This document shows, piece after piece, positions 34,577 through 46,698 of a DNA stretch of 64,000 nucleotides. This stretch comes from Papaver somniferum (taxonomy: Eukaryota; Streptophyta; Magnoliopsida; Ranunculales; Papaveraceae): contig NC_039364.1 of the NCBI RefSeq assembly GCF_003573695.1, positions 235,035,656-235,099,655 of the forward strand, written 5' to 3'. The first letter of the stretch is position 1. Every line of letters begins with the position of its first letter. The notes below the pieces were generated by a model. That model was not told the origin of the DNA, made no database searches, and worked only from the letters and a program-made list of their open reading frames with translations. Made by a program: the position numbers and the translations under genes.

Positions 34577-34589
34577 CAAAGGGGGATAT
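34577..34589 (+). other. Polypurine tract of the copia-type element
   Basis: CAAAGGGGGATAT abuts the TG of the right LTR at 34590. Confidence 0.75.
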
Positions 34590-35645
34590 TGTTAGAGCAT
34601 TGCTCGGTCGAACTCGCATGCGTTGCTATCTCAAGAATGTTTGTCAATGTTAGTGATCAAAACTATAAATCTTGATTTCTAGTCTATTATAGCTAAGTCT
34701 CGGACTAGGATAGAGAGTGTAGTTGAGCTCAAGGACTTCATGGCGATTCATCATACAAGTAGAAGAACTACTCAAGGAACCGGTGGAACTTCTCGACAAA
34801 AATGTATGTGAAGACTTGAACTTATCTATCACTCAAAAGTCTATTTACTCTATCTCCTACTCTTTGAGACAAGAAGTCGTATGCTATATATATAGACTTG
34901 ATTAAACACATTTGGTATTTCGAGCCGAGTAAAACTCGCCTATCTATATCTCGAAATATGTGTTGGTAAGCGATTCTCTTTAACCAAGTTTATGTTTGCC
35001 ATGTGACGAAAGTCATGATATGTTTCAATCATCTTGAAAATTGCTTTGACGAGAAATAGTGTAGCAACTGTATAACGTCCTCTAAGAATGTTTCAATGAT
35101 TGAAATAAGAGTTTAGATTACATAACAAATGGTGGACATAAGCATTGTTGTGGAAACACTTTTGTGTATAAGTCATATTCCTTGAACCAAAGTTTGCGAA
35201 CTTTGTTGATCAAGAGAACCGGAAGAATGGCGTGAGCCAAGTCTGCGAACTGCCGAAGTTCTCAAACCCGAAAATTTCAACTGGAGTTGAAAAACTATTT
35301 GTGTGAAGCTAAGTCCGCGAACCCAGTACGTGAACCGGCGAAGTTCTCGTTCAGGAGAATTTCTGCTGGAGTTTGTAAACTCTGTCCGGTAACTTAAGTT
35401 CGCGAACCTAGCCTGCAAACTTGAGAAGGTTATATATCTGAAGGTGATTTCCGAACTTAAACTTAAAAATACTAAGGAATGCAATTTGCAAACCGTGGCT
35501 ATAAAATTTCATGAACCGAGTCAAGTGAATCAAATCATATTTGATTCAATTGTGTCTTGTGTAGTACATAAGATTTCCTTGCAATTGAACAACTCTCTAA
35601 CTAGTTCATTTGAAATCATTTGAACTAGTTATGGCGAATAATAAC
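34590..35645 (+). repeat. Copia-type 3' LTR, first part
   Basis: Matches 28769-29785 of the left LTR. It ends with ATAAC (35641-35645), the Athila target duplication, and continues at 46699. Confidence 0.92.
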
Positions 35646-37267
35646 TGATAGACGCATTTATGTGTATAATATATCTCATTTGTATATATTGTTGGTGCTC
35701 GATATCGTACTTATTTGGTTATTTTATTTATCTGTAGGTGTTTTTGGAAGAATAAGGCTTTGTGGCGAAATTGGCTAAAAATGCTGCATTTGGACCTCCG
35801 TTGATAACTACCAGAAGCACCCCAGAAGTATGTTGGAGACACCCAGAAGTACCCCGGAGGAACCCCGGAAAAGTCCGGAAAACATCCAAGAAAAATTACT
35901 AAAGGCACCCAAGATTTGGTTATTTCCACCCCAAGAATTTTATTTCAACCCCACTTGCTATTCGCACCCCATCAGAGGATAGGGGCATTCCTTCTCAAAA
36001 TTCAAAAATGGGTTTTTGGCGGGAAGACTTGTTACAGCACTGGCAGATTTGGTGATCGAATTTTGGACGTGATTTTTGGAGATTCAATTGCTGTATTTGC
36101 TACTAATGGGCTGTAATTGAGTAAACAAGTCTGTTACGATCGATTGGACCCAACCAATTGGGCTGGAATGACCGGGAGAATGGATCAAAGTCCAAACAGG
36201 ACACGTACTCTCTGTTTAACTTTCAAAGCTATTTTCAAGAGATTCTGGGAGAGTTTTGCGCTTAAGTAAACTATACTTGGTCATGTTCAAGTCTTGATAA
36301 GAGTTTGGTAGCAAATTTATAGCTAACAAACGCGTACAGGGAGATCACAAGAGAGATATTTTCTCAACAACGCAGAGAAGAGAGAAGAAAGAAGAAGTCG
36401 GATTCACTCAAGATTTTTGGAGGTTTGATAGCTATATAAGTGTTGGTTCGAGTCATAAGAAGGGTTAGAAACCCTTATGAGAGAATTGGGAGTAGAGGAT
36501 AGACGAGAAGAAGAAGTTACAGGAGATATTGCTGCTGCTGCTGCCATTGAAGATCCTGAAGAACACGAAGAACAGACTCACATAGTCAGTCGTTCTTTAG
36601 CAGTCTTAAATAACAATACCAGTGTCCTTCTTTTACAGCAGTAATGGCTTATCGTTTACAGCAGTCTTAAAAGCACTTACCCCTTTGTAACAGTGGCGCT
36701 GTAACACCACTACAGCGTTGCAAATTTCTGTTTCATCTTATATTCATCAATAAAAACACCTATTTTAGCCATGAATTCATCTTGTGAGTATGTCTTTGGG
36801 ATGAGGAGCTAAACCCATTAGCCGAGACGATGGAGGAAGCCTTTGGTCCATATTGATTGGTATAATTCTAATTTTATTATTTATTTGCAATATTATTATT
36901 TGATTATTTGCATGGAATTGAATTTGAAATATTAGTTTTTATTGAATAGTTGTGAATTATTTTGATGAAGCATGCTGGGTTTTAAAAACTTTTGATGTTT
37001 TATACTTTGTGATTACAATTATTACTTCAAAAATATATTTGAGGCAAATATTAGAATTATTTTTCAAGATAGAATTGCATGAATATTATTTAGAATTTAC
37101 TATTTAATTGGTCAATGGTGGAATCCTAGTCTTGGTATTTTCTCTAAATGTTTGAACTATTTTTTTTATTTGCTTGTTTAATTTAAATCTAGAAAAATTG
37201 TTTTCTTCACAAGTCTGAAAAGACCCTGTTTACCACTACAACTACAATCACTATTTAAAAACCATCA
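35646..37267 (+). repeat. Athila-type 5' LTR
   Basis: TGATAGACGC to AACCATCA. TATATAAG at about 36433-36440 is the likely TATA box. A GCTGCTGCT run near 36530 differs in length between the two LTRs. Confidence 0.95.
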
Positions 37268-37272
37268 ATTTT

Positions 37273-37291
37273 TGGCGCTGCCGACGAGGAT
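37273..37291 (+). other. Primer-binding site of the Athila-type element
   Basis: TGGCGCTGCCGACGAGGAT, five bases after the LTR. It is an imperfect version of the tRNA-Asp-type site described for Athila elements. The tRNA call is an inference. Confidence 0.6.
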
Positions 37292-38289
37292 TTGTGTTTA
37301 GGTAGCATTTTTTTTTAGATTTATTTTATTTTTATTATTATTTTTGTTCTTCTTTACGTTTTTGGGTTTTTTTTTGTTTCCTTGCAAATTTTTGAAGATT
37401 GGAGCGAAAGACAATTTTGCCAAAGCTTGTGGTGATTTACTTAAAGTTTGGGAGCGAAAAGCAAAGCTAAAGGAGCGAAAGAAGAAGATTTTCTTTATTT
37501 TGTAAAAGAGTTATTTTTATACCCTACGGAAGGGTACCCTTAAATACAAATTGTGTGCAGGGAAGGACGACGATTACGATATCGTCTCGGCCCCTCGGGT
37601 TCGCACACGGCATAGGAGTCGTGGCCCGAGTGGACGACAACGGTTCATCGCCCGTCTGGTACGGGAGGTAAGTCCAATCGAAACACTCGCGAATCTCCTG
37701 CAAGCGGGTTACTGTATTCCTTAAGGTGATAATTGTTTGAGGACGAACCGGACTGTTTTTATGTTCCTAGTAAAGGGCAAGGCCTGGCCTAAACAAGATA
37801 AGGGTTCGGATTTCATCACCGCTCCCTTCTTGCCCGCCTTAGGAAAACGAAACCTAAAGCGAACCTAAGCCTAAAATTTGGACTAGAAAGAGTCATGTAG
37901 GGTATCGAGCTTAACAGGACAATCATTCGAAAAATATTGGTTACTCTTTTAAGCACACCTCGAAGTTCTTAACGGTTTCTGCGAGTTGAATGCGTGACTG
38001 CGCCGCATCGGATCGGTGAGGTTTTGGGTATCAAAGCTCCACTGAGCTTCCCTCGCCTCGATTCAACTTACTTTAACTCGGATTGATTCCAGAGGGGTTT
38101 GTTTAAATTGTAACGAATTCGCTTTCGAAGGATTAGAAGCTGGTCTAGAAACAATATAAGTGGAGCCATCATGCTTGTTGTTTGCTAGAAATCTTTAGGT
38201 TTGCTGTGGTAAAGTCGAGTCAGCCTGCTGTATGATTGTTAGAACCTTCCTGTTAGGATTTTTATTTCTTTTTGAATTCTTTTTAGTGT
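37292..38289 (+). other. Athila-type untranslated leader
   Basis: About 1 kb between primer site and gag start, with no ORF of note. Long leaders are normal for this group. Confidence 0.55.
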
Positions 38290-40100
38290 ATGCCCGATTT
38301 TGTTAGGGCTTGGAAAAGAGATACTCTAGGTCGATTGATTAGCGAAAAACCTAGTAGTTCTTCTGAATTAAGCAGGGAGCTCGAAGATTCTTCTTTTGAG
38401 AGCCCTGTTTTTGGAAACTTCAGTTTTGAGAATTTATCTCTGAGTGACAAAAGTACCCCTAGTACTCCAGTTGTGCCAACGATGGCAACTTTGAAAGATT
38501 ACATGTTCCCAACTAGGACCAACCGAGCTTCATGCATTAAATTGTCAGCCACTACGGCTAATTTTGAGATAAAACCTAGTATTCTTCAGATGATAACTAT
38601 ATTCTTAGGAAAAGATGATGAGAACCCTTATTTCCATATTAGGGACTTTGAGGAAATCTGTGGGACAATTAGAATAAAAGACCTTACTGATGAAGTCTTG
38701 AAACTTAAGATGTTTTCATTTTCCTTGAGAGATAAAGCCAAGACCTGGCTAAACAACCTACCATCTGAATCCATTGAAACATGGCAGGAACTTATTGCTG
38801 CTTTCTATATGAAATTCTACCCTAAGCATAAAACTGCAGCTGTTAGGCAGAAAATTAGTGCTAGTGTGCAACAAGAGGGAGAGTCTCTTTATAGGTTTTT
38901 AGAGCGATTCAATGATCTCCTATCTCAGTGTCCTCACCATGGATTTGATAATATGAAACTTGTACAGATTATTTATGATGGTTTAGACTATTCGACCAAA
39001 GCCATGGTTGAGTCTATGTGCGCTGGTGAGTTCACTAGTAAAAATGCTGATGATGCTTTTACCTTCTTAGGAGCTATCGCTGAAAAATACCAACAGTGGG
39101 AATCTTGTGTTGAACCCCCTAAAAGACTCTTGATCAATAGAAGTAGCACCAATGTGGTAGATACAAGTTTTGGTTCAGATGCTAAGTTTGCTGCTTTATC
39201 TAGAAGGTTAGAAGCTTCGGAATTGAATCAGCCTAATAATAGGTCCCTTTTTGAACCTAATAGAGCCGCCCAAGTCTCTAGTTGTGGAATAGAGCCCGAT
39301 AACTCATTCTGGGAAGGTCAGGTTAGTGAAGAGAAAGCCCATGTTGTCTATAACAATGCTAGGTTTGAGAACCGTCATAAGTTTGACCCATACTCAGAAA
39401 CCTACAACCCTGGTTGGAGAAACCATCCTAATTTCTCTTGGTCTAAGGGCCAGAGTCAAGGCCAGTCTAGCAATTCTCAACCTCCCCCAGGTTTTGGTTT
39501 TAAGAACTCTTCAGGTCAAACCCAGTTTCAGAACACTTCCGAGAAAAAGATCTCTATCTTAGAGGATACTCTCACTATGTTAGCAAATAACCATGAAATG
39601 CTAACAAAGAACCACATGAGCTTTCAACAAGAAACTAGGCAAGAATTGAAGAATAATTCCCAGAGTATTGCCAAATTAGAACTTCAAGTAGGACAAATAG
39701 CTAAGTTCATAAGTGAGAGAGAAGATGGAAGGTTTCCTAGTCGTACTGATCCCAACCCAAAAGGAGAGAAATCGTACAATCATGTGAATGCTGTCACAAC
39801 CCTTAGGAGTGGAAAGATAGTTGACAACAAGGTTGACATGCCTGATAGTGAACATGCTGTAGTTCACCCTGCTGAGCCAGAAAATGAGGAGACTGATAGA
39901 GTCTACAAAGAGACCAATGAGGGTCCTGTTAAGCCCGGCTTTGTTCCCAGAGCCCCGTTTCCCCAGCTGCTAGTTCCGACTAAGAGGGAGTCCAACTTTA
40001 ATGATATATTGGAGGTTTTTATGCAGGTTAATATCAACCTTCCATTATTAGATGTAATTAGGCAGATTCCCTCTTATGCAAAGTTCCTTAAGGACTTGTG
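38290..40100 (+). CDS. gag: Athila-type gag
   Basis: The frame from the ATG at 38290 is open through gag into protease (to 40506). A retrotransposon gag domain covers roughly residues 115-275, with FSLRDKAKTWLNNLP, TWQELIAAFYMKFYP and LYRFLERFNDLL. A polar, Gln/Asn-rich and coiled-coil tail follows. No CCHC knuckle is seen, as is usual for Athila. It forms the particle shell. This part has no break, so a gag protein could in principle still be made. Confidence 0.88.
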
Positions 40101-41088
40101 TACGCGAAAGCGTAAGCTCAGTGTCCAGAAGAAAGCCTTCATAGCTAGTCATGTGAGTTCTATTATTCAGAATACCACTACTCCTAAGTATAAATACCCA
40201 GGGTACCCTACCATTGCTTGTACAATAGGTAAGTACCGTGTTGAGAAAGATTTGCTTGACTTAGGAGCCAGTATGAATTTACTTCCATATCATGTGTACC
40301 TTAAGCTAGGACTTGGTGAGATGAAACCTACCCAGATGACACTTCAGTTAGCTGATAGGTCCGTTAAAATTCTTCGTGGTGTGATCGAGGATGTTCTCAT
40401 AGAGGTTGACAAGTTTATTTATCCAGTGGATTTTGTTATCCTAGATACCCAACCTGTCCCTGACCCAGAGAACCAAATACCAGTGATTTTAGGTCGCCCG
40501 TTTTGAGCTACATCCAATGCGATCATTAACTGTCGAAATGGTATTATGAATTTGTCTTTTGGTAATATGACTATTGAGCTGAACATTTTTAATATTAGTA
40601 AGCTACCCTCTAAACTAGATGACTCGAATATAGAAGAGGTGAACATGATAGGAACATTAGTCAAGGAGTCATTACCAAACACTTTGTTAGAAGATCCATT
40701 AGAAAAATGCCTAGCTCACTTTGGGATTGATTTTGATGATGATAATGTAATTAATGAGGTGAATGCTTTGTTAGATTCAACCCCTTTGTTAGATACTAGT
40801 AATGGATGGAAACCTAAGTTCGAACCACTACCAGTTTCTAAGTTTACCCTAGTTCCTTCTTTAGAAGAGCCTCCTAAGTTGGACCTAAAACCATTGTCAG
40901 ATACCCTGAAGTATGTGTTTTTAGGCCCGTCTGAGACTTTACCTGTGTTTGTTTCTTCCGACTTGGATATAGATCAGGAAAGTAGGCTAGTAACCGTCCT
41001 TCAAAACAACAAGGAAGCTTTAGGGTGGACCATAGCAGACATTAAGGGTATAAGTCCTACTGTTTGTATGCATCAGATCTATTTATAG
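40101..41088 (+). pseudogene. Athila-type protease and linker, two stops
   Basis: A retropepsin domain follows gag in the same frame: LLDLGASMNLLPYHVY (catalytic D near 40258) and VDFVILDTQPVP, ending VILGRPF. A TGA at 40504-40506 interrupts directly after GRPF, where family members read on. The frame stays open from 40507 to a TAG at 41086-41088, just before the reverse transcriptase. The region between is a variable linker. The protease would cleave the polyprotein. The downstream enzymes can be reached only by reading through both stops. Confidence 0.85.
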
Positions 41089-42410
41089 GAAGACACCAAA
41101 CCTTCTAGGGAGATGCAACGTCGACTAAACCCTAATATGAAAGAAGTAGTTCGAACTGAGGTTCTTAAGCTATTAGATGCAGGCATCATCTACCCTATTT
41201 CAGACAGTAAATGGGTCAGCCCCGTTCAGGTTGTTCCCAAGAAACCTGGTATTACTGTAGTCCAGAATAATAACAATGAGTTAATCCCGACCCGAATGAC
41301 CACGGGTTGGCGTGTTTGTATTGACTATAGGAAATTGAACAAGGTCACTAGGAAGGACCACTTTCCCCTTCCCTTCATCGACCAGATGCTAGAGAGATTA
41401 GCTGGACATAGTCACTACTGCTTTTTAGATGGCTACTCTGGATATAATCAGATCGTTATTGCCCCAGAAGACCAGGAGAAAACCACTTTTACCTGTCCCT
41501 TTGGTACCTTTGCGTATAGACGCATGCCTTTCGGTCTATGTAATGCCCCTGCGACTTTTCAGCGTTGCATGATGAGCATATTTTCTGACATGGTAGAACG
41601 ATTCTTAGAGGTCTTTATGGATGATTTTTCAGTGTTTGGTTCGTCTTTCGATGAGTGCTTGCATCATTTGTCATTAGTTTTGACTAGGTGTAAGGAAAAG
41701 AATTTAGTGCTTAATTGGGAGAAATGTCACTTTATGGTTCGTTCAGGAATTGTTCTAGGGCATATTGTATCTTCAAAGGGTATAGAGGTGGATAGATCCA
41801 AAGTTGACCTTATTAAAACTTTACCGGTCCCAAAAACCGTAAGAGATATTAGGTCATTCTTAGGACATGCTGGTTTTTATCGTCGTTTTATTAAGGATTT
41901 TAGCTTGATGTCTAGACCTATTTGCAATTTGCTTGCAAAAGATGTTAAGTTTGTTTTTGATGATGCTTGTTTAGAGGCTTTTGAGAAGCTTAAGTCATTA
42001 CTCACTACCGCCCCTATAGTCCAGGCACCCAACTGGAACCTACCCTTTGAGATCATGTGTGATGCTTCAGATTATGCTATTGGTGTTGTGTTAGGTCAGC
42101 GAGAAAATAAGTTACTTCATGTGATTTACTATGCTAGCAAAACTCTGAATGATGCCCAGTTGAACTATACCACTACCGAGAAGGAACTATTAGCCATTGT
42201 GTTTGCCTTAGACAAGTTTAGACCATATCTCTTAGGTTCTAAGATCATCATATATACTGATCATGCTGCTTTAAAATATCTTTTGTCTAAGAAGGATACT
42301 AAACCTAGATTGATTAGGTGGATTCTGTTGTTGCAAGAGTTTTCTCCAGACATTAGAGACAAAAAGGGTGCCGAAAATGTTGTAGCAGATCACTTGTCTA
42401 GGCTAGTTGT
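41089..42410 (+). pseudogene. Athila-type reverse transcriptase and RNase H
   Basis: In the same frame as gag and open from 41089. RT landmarks are [56 protein letters not shown] and the catalytic [10 protein letters not shown] near 41611-41640, the FMDD variant normal for Athila. RNase H follows: [30 protein letters not shown] and [15 protein letters not shown], with the D, E and D residues in place. The domains look enzymatically intact, but the upstream stops and lack of an own start mark this as a disabled polyprotein segment. Confidence 0.9.
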
Positions 42411-43739
42411 TAGCTCCCCAGATGATTCCCTTCCTATAAGGGATAGCTTTCCTGATGAACAATTGTTCTTTGTTACCCAATTACCTTGGTATGCGAATAT
42501 AGTGAACTATCTTGTTACTGGTCGAATGCCCCAACATTGGGGTAAACAAGATCGTTCTAGATTTTTAGCTGAGGTTAAGCACTTCTTTTGGGATGATCCT
42601 TATTTGTTTAAGTATTTTCCAGACCAGATTATTAGGAGATGTATACCTGAGAGTGACCAGTCCAGTATTATCTCCTTTTGTCATGATCATGCTTGTGAGG
42701 TCACTTTAGTGCTAAGAAAACTGCTGCTAAGATATTGCAGTGTGGATTATATTGGCCTTCGTTGTTTAAAGACTCCCACAGTTACTGCGTTACTTGTGAA
42801 CGATGCCAGAAATTAGGAACCATTTCCCGTAGGAACATGATTCCCTTGAACCCTATTTTAATTGTTGAGGTCTTTGATGTGTGGGGTATTGACTTTATGG
42901 GTCCGTTTCCTAATTCTTTTGGTAACCTATACATCCTTGTCGCCGTAGACTATGTCTCTAAGTGGATTGAGGCGGTTGCGTGTAAAACCAATGACTATAG
43001 GGTTGTGATTGAGTTCTTGAAAAATAATATACTTACACGTTTTGGTACACCGCGAGCTATAATTAGTGATGGAGGGTCGCACTTTTGTATCGGGACTTTT
43101 AGGCTTCTGATGAAGAAATATGGTATTACACATAAGGTAGCTACCCCGTATCATCCACAGACTAGTGGTCAGGTAGAGGTTTCCAATAGGGAGATAAAAC
43201 GTATATTAGAGAAAACACTTAATCCTAATCGGAAAGACTGATCGTCTAGGCTTACTGATGCCTTATGGGCTTACCGTACTGCGTTTAAGACACCCATTGG
43301 AATGTCGCCTTATCGGCTTGTTTATGGCAAGGCATGTCACTTACCTGTTGAGTTAGAACACAGAGCTTATTGGGATGTTAAGCAGCTAAATTTTTCACTT
43401 GACAAGGCAGGAGCCCATAGGAAACTCCAGCTCAATGAGTTGGACGAGATTCGTATAGATGCTTACGATAGTGCGAAGGAGTATAAGAACAAAATGAAAC
43501 TTTTGCATGATAGAAACATATTACGGAAGTCATTTTCTCCAGGTCAAAAAGTTCTTCTGTATGACACTCGTTTGCATCTATTCCCCGGGAAACTGCGCTC
43601 TCGGTGGACCGGTCCTTTTGTGGTCCGTACTGTTTTTCCTCATGGAGCTGTTGAGATCGAGACACTGGATGGTAGTAGTTCTTCGAAGGTTAATGGTCAG
43701 CGATTGAAGCCCTTTTTAGAGCCTTTTTCCTACAGATGA
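42411..43739 (+). pseudogene. Athila-type integrase, one frameshift and one stop
   Basis: The H2C2 zinc finger is split: its histidine half is in the RT frame and the reading shifts by one base near 42695, so the cysteine half (CVTCERCQ) lies in the next frame from 42735. The catalytic core has D ([10 protein letters not shown]), D (IISDGGSHF) and E ([13 protein letters not shown]). A TGA at 43239-43241 interrupts where relatives have a tryptophan. The C-terminus then runs from 43302 to 43739 with [17 protein letters not shown] and [11 protein letters not shown]. It inserts element DNA into the genome. This copy cannot do so unaided. Confidence 0.9.
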
Positions 43740-45054
43740 TGTTGAGGAGGTCCCTCTGGAGGACCCTGTTTACCCTTGATTGACCATCGAGGCGATTTGT
43801 ATGTTGTATAATTTTTGTATTCAGTTTTTGGTTTCACTTCACTCAGGTACTATCTTTTCGAACTCTCTCTTTACTATTTCCTCATGTTACTTATATTTTT
43901 GGTATTGTTCTTTCATGCGAAACATTGAGGACAATGTTAGATTTAAGTTTGGGGGTATGGGAGAAACTTTTTAGTTGTCGTATGAATAAATAAACTCCAG
44001 AGCTTAGAAATTTATGCCTACTTAGGATTGCACTAACTAATCTAAGTGGATGGAAGCATTTTGATTGTAGGAGTTGAGGAACCAATCTGATTAGATGGCA
44101 ACATCTAGAAGAGTCTATTCATAAAAGCACAGAGCTCAGGTGTTACAAATAACATGATAGTTTCACCATATCTCGTTGAGTCCTTTTCACTTATATTTTT
44201 ATTTTATTTTGTTTTTAAACTATGTTTCTCTAAGTGATAGGTGGGGCCCACGATTCAAGTTGTTACCAATGCTAGGGTGAATTAGAGTGATTGAGATACC
44301 ATGAAAAAAAAAATGTTGAAAAAGAAAAAGAAATAAAAAAAAAAGAGATGAGTAAAAAATGGTAGTTACCAAAAAGTAAAAAAAAAAAAATTGTGACCAG
44401 ACTATTTGACCAAAAGGAATAAATTCAATAAAGTCGACCACTGGTACCCTTGTATATGCCAGTTGTGTTGACCTAGAGTTAGGTTATCGACCACTGGTAC
44501 CCTTGTATATGCATGTGTGTTGATATTAGTCAGACTAGTATCTCAATCCATTAGGATAGGTTCATTTTGGCGGAGGACTTCAGACAGATATGGGAAACGT
44601 CGTTCACTTAGTAAACATCAAAACCATACATGTTTTTCTATATCCATCTTCTTGATCTATCCATGTGATTAGTTTTGACTCCGAATATGATGTCCATAGT
44701 GCAACTATCTGAGTAGAGCTCTGTCACTTTATATGAATTTTAGTATGCTTGAGTGCAAACTCGTGTACAACAATTGTAATTTCGCATCAGGGTACTTCTT
44801 CCTGTAGTCAATAAGTATGCCAACCAAGGAGATTCTTTAGTACCTTCCAAGGTTCTGCGTAGATAGCTAAGGTATGGAGTACAGGTTTTGTGGGTATATC
44901 TCTGGTAAGCCCTCCCGAGACTATAACTCGGCCACTAGGGCCACCTAGGGGTTTAAAGGCTTATTGCATACGCTAAATGCAATCGACGATGCCTGCGACA
45001 GTGAGTTAGGATTTTATTTTGTAGTTTTGATTTGCTCGAGGACTAGCAAATAAT
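43740..45054 (+). other. Athila-type 3' untranslated region
   Basis: No envelope-like or other ORF is supported. An A-rich tract lies at 44300-44395. The motif CGACCACTGGTACCCTTGTA is duplicated at about 44437 and 44489. Confidence 0.5.
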
Positions 45055-45069
45055 AAGTTTGGGGGTATT
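45055..45069 (+). other. Polypurine tract of the Athila-type element
   Basis: AAGTTTGGGGGTATT directly before the 3' LTR at 45070. A similar AAGTTTGGGGGTAT occurs near 43946. Confidence 0.7.
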
Positions 45070-46698
45070 TGATAGACGCATTTATGTGTCTAATATAGCT
45101 CATTTGTATATATTGTTGGTGCTCGATATCGTACTTATTTGGTTATTTTATTTATCTGTAGGTGTTTATGGAAGAATAAGGCTTTGTGGCGAAATTGGCT
45201 AAAAATGCGGCATTTGGACCTTCGTTGATAACTACCAGAAGCACCCCAGAAGTATGTTGGAGACACCCAGAAGTACCCCGGAGGAACCCCGGAAAAGTCC
45301 GGAAAACATCCAAGAAAAATTACTAAAGGCACCCAAGATTTGGTTATTTCCACCCCAAGAATTTTATTTCAACCCCACTTGCTATTCGCACCCCATCAGA
45401 GGATAGGGGGCATTCCTTCTCAAAATTCAAAAATGGGTTTTTGGCGGGAAGACTTGTTACAGCACTGGCAGATTTGGTGATCGAATTTTGGACGTGATTT
45501 TTGGAGATTCAATTGTTGTATTTGCTACTAATGGGCTGTAATTGAGTAAACAAGTCTGTTACGATCGATTGGACCCAACCAATTGGGCTGGAATGACCGG
45601 GAGAATGGATCAAAGTCCAACCAGGACATGTACTCTCTGTTTAACTTTCAAAGCTATTTTCAAGAGATTCTGGGAGAGTTTTGCGCTGAAGTAAACTATA
45701 CTTGGTCCTGTTCAAGTCTTGATAAGAGTTTGGTAGCAAATTTATAGCTAACAAACGCGTACAGGGAGATCACAAGAGAGATATTTTCTCAACAACGCAG
45801 AGAAGAGAGAAGAAAGAAGAAGTCGGATTCACTCAATATTTTTGGGGGTTTGATAGCTATATAAGTGTTGGTTCGAGTCATAAGAAGGGTTAGAAACCCT
45901 TAGGAGAGAATTGGGAGTAGAGGATAGACGAGAAGAAGAAGTTACATGAGATATTGTTGCTGCTGCTGCTGCTGCCATTGAAGATCCTGAAGAACACGAA
46001 GAACAGACTCACATAGTCAGTCGTTCTTTAGCAGTCTTAAATAACAATACCAGTGTCGTTCTTTTACAGCAGTAATGTCTTATCGTTTACAGCAGTCTTA
46101 AAAGCACTTACCCCTTTGTAACAGTGGCGCTGTAACACCACTACAGCGTTGCAAATTTCTGTTTCATCTTATATTCATCAATAAAAACACCTATTTTAGC
46201 CATGAATTCATCTTGTGAGTGTGTCTTTGGGATGAGGAGCTAAACCCATTAGCCGAGACGACGGAGGAAGCCGTTGGTCCATATTGATTGGTATAATTCT
46301 AATTTTATTATTTATTTGCAATATTATTATTTGATTTTTTGCATGGAATTGAATTTGAAATATTAGTTTTTATTGAATAGTTGTGAATTATTTTGATGAA
46401 GCATGCTGGGTTTTAAAAACTTTTGATGTTTTATACTTTGTGATTACAATTATTACTTCAAAAATATATTTGAAGCAAATATTAGAATTATTTTTCAAGG
46501 TAGAATTGCATGAATATTATTTAGAATTTACTATTTAATTGGTCAATGGTGGAATCCTAGTCTTGGTATTTTCTCTAAAGGTTTGAACTATTTTTTTTAT
46601 TTGCCTGTTTAATTTAAATCTAGAAAAATTGTTTTCTTCACAAGTCTGAAAAGACCCTGTTTACCACTACAACTACAATCACTATTTAAAAACCATCA
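45070..46698 (+). repeat. Athila-type 3' LTR
   Basis: This is 1,629 bases and nearly identical to 35646-37267. The GCTGCT run is longer by two units. Confidence 0.95.

Larger units (their letters stand above)
35646..46698 (+). mobile_element. Athila-type Ty3/gypsy retrotransposon, complete but defective
   Basis: LTRs at 35646-37267 (1,622 bp) and 45070-46698 (1,629 bp) begin TGATAG and end CATCA. The target duplication ATAAC is exact (35641-35645, 46699-46703). By eye the LTRs differ at about 25 positions plus a few indels, so the insertion is young. The internal region encodes gag, protease, RT, RNase H and integrase in the Athila style (RT box [26 protein letters not shown] region). No envelope-like ORF is visible after integrase. 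Three stops (40504, 41086, 43239) and one frameshift near 42695 make it non-autonomous. The element sits in the 3' LTR of the copia-type element. Confidence 0.95.

Noticed and set aside
44300..44395. A-rich tract as a LINE or SINE tail
   Set aside because: It is an irregular mix of A and AAAG in the Athila 3' non-coding region, with no element body attached.
43740..45054. An envelope-like gene in the Athila element
   Set aside because: No frame longer than about 70 codons and no membrane-protein pattern was seen.
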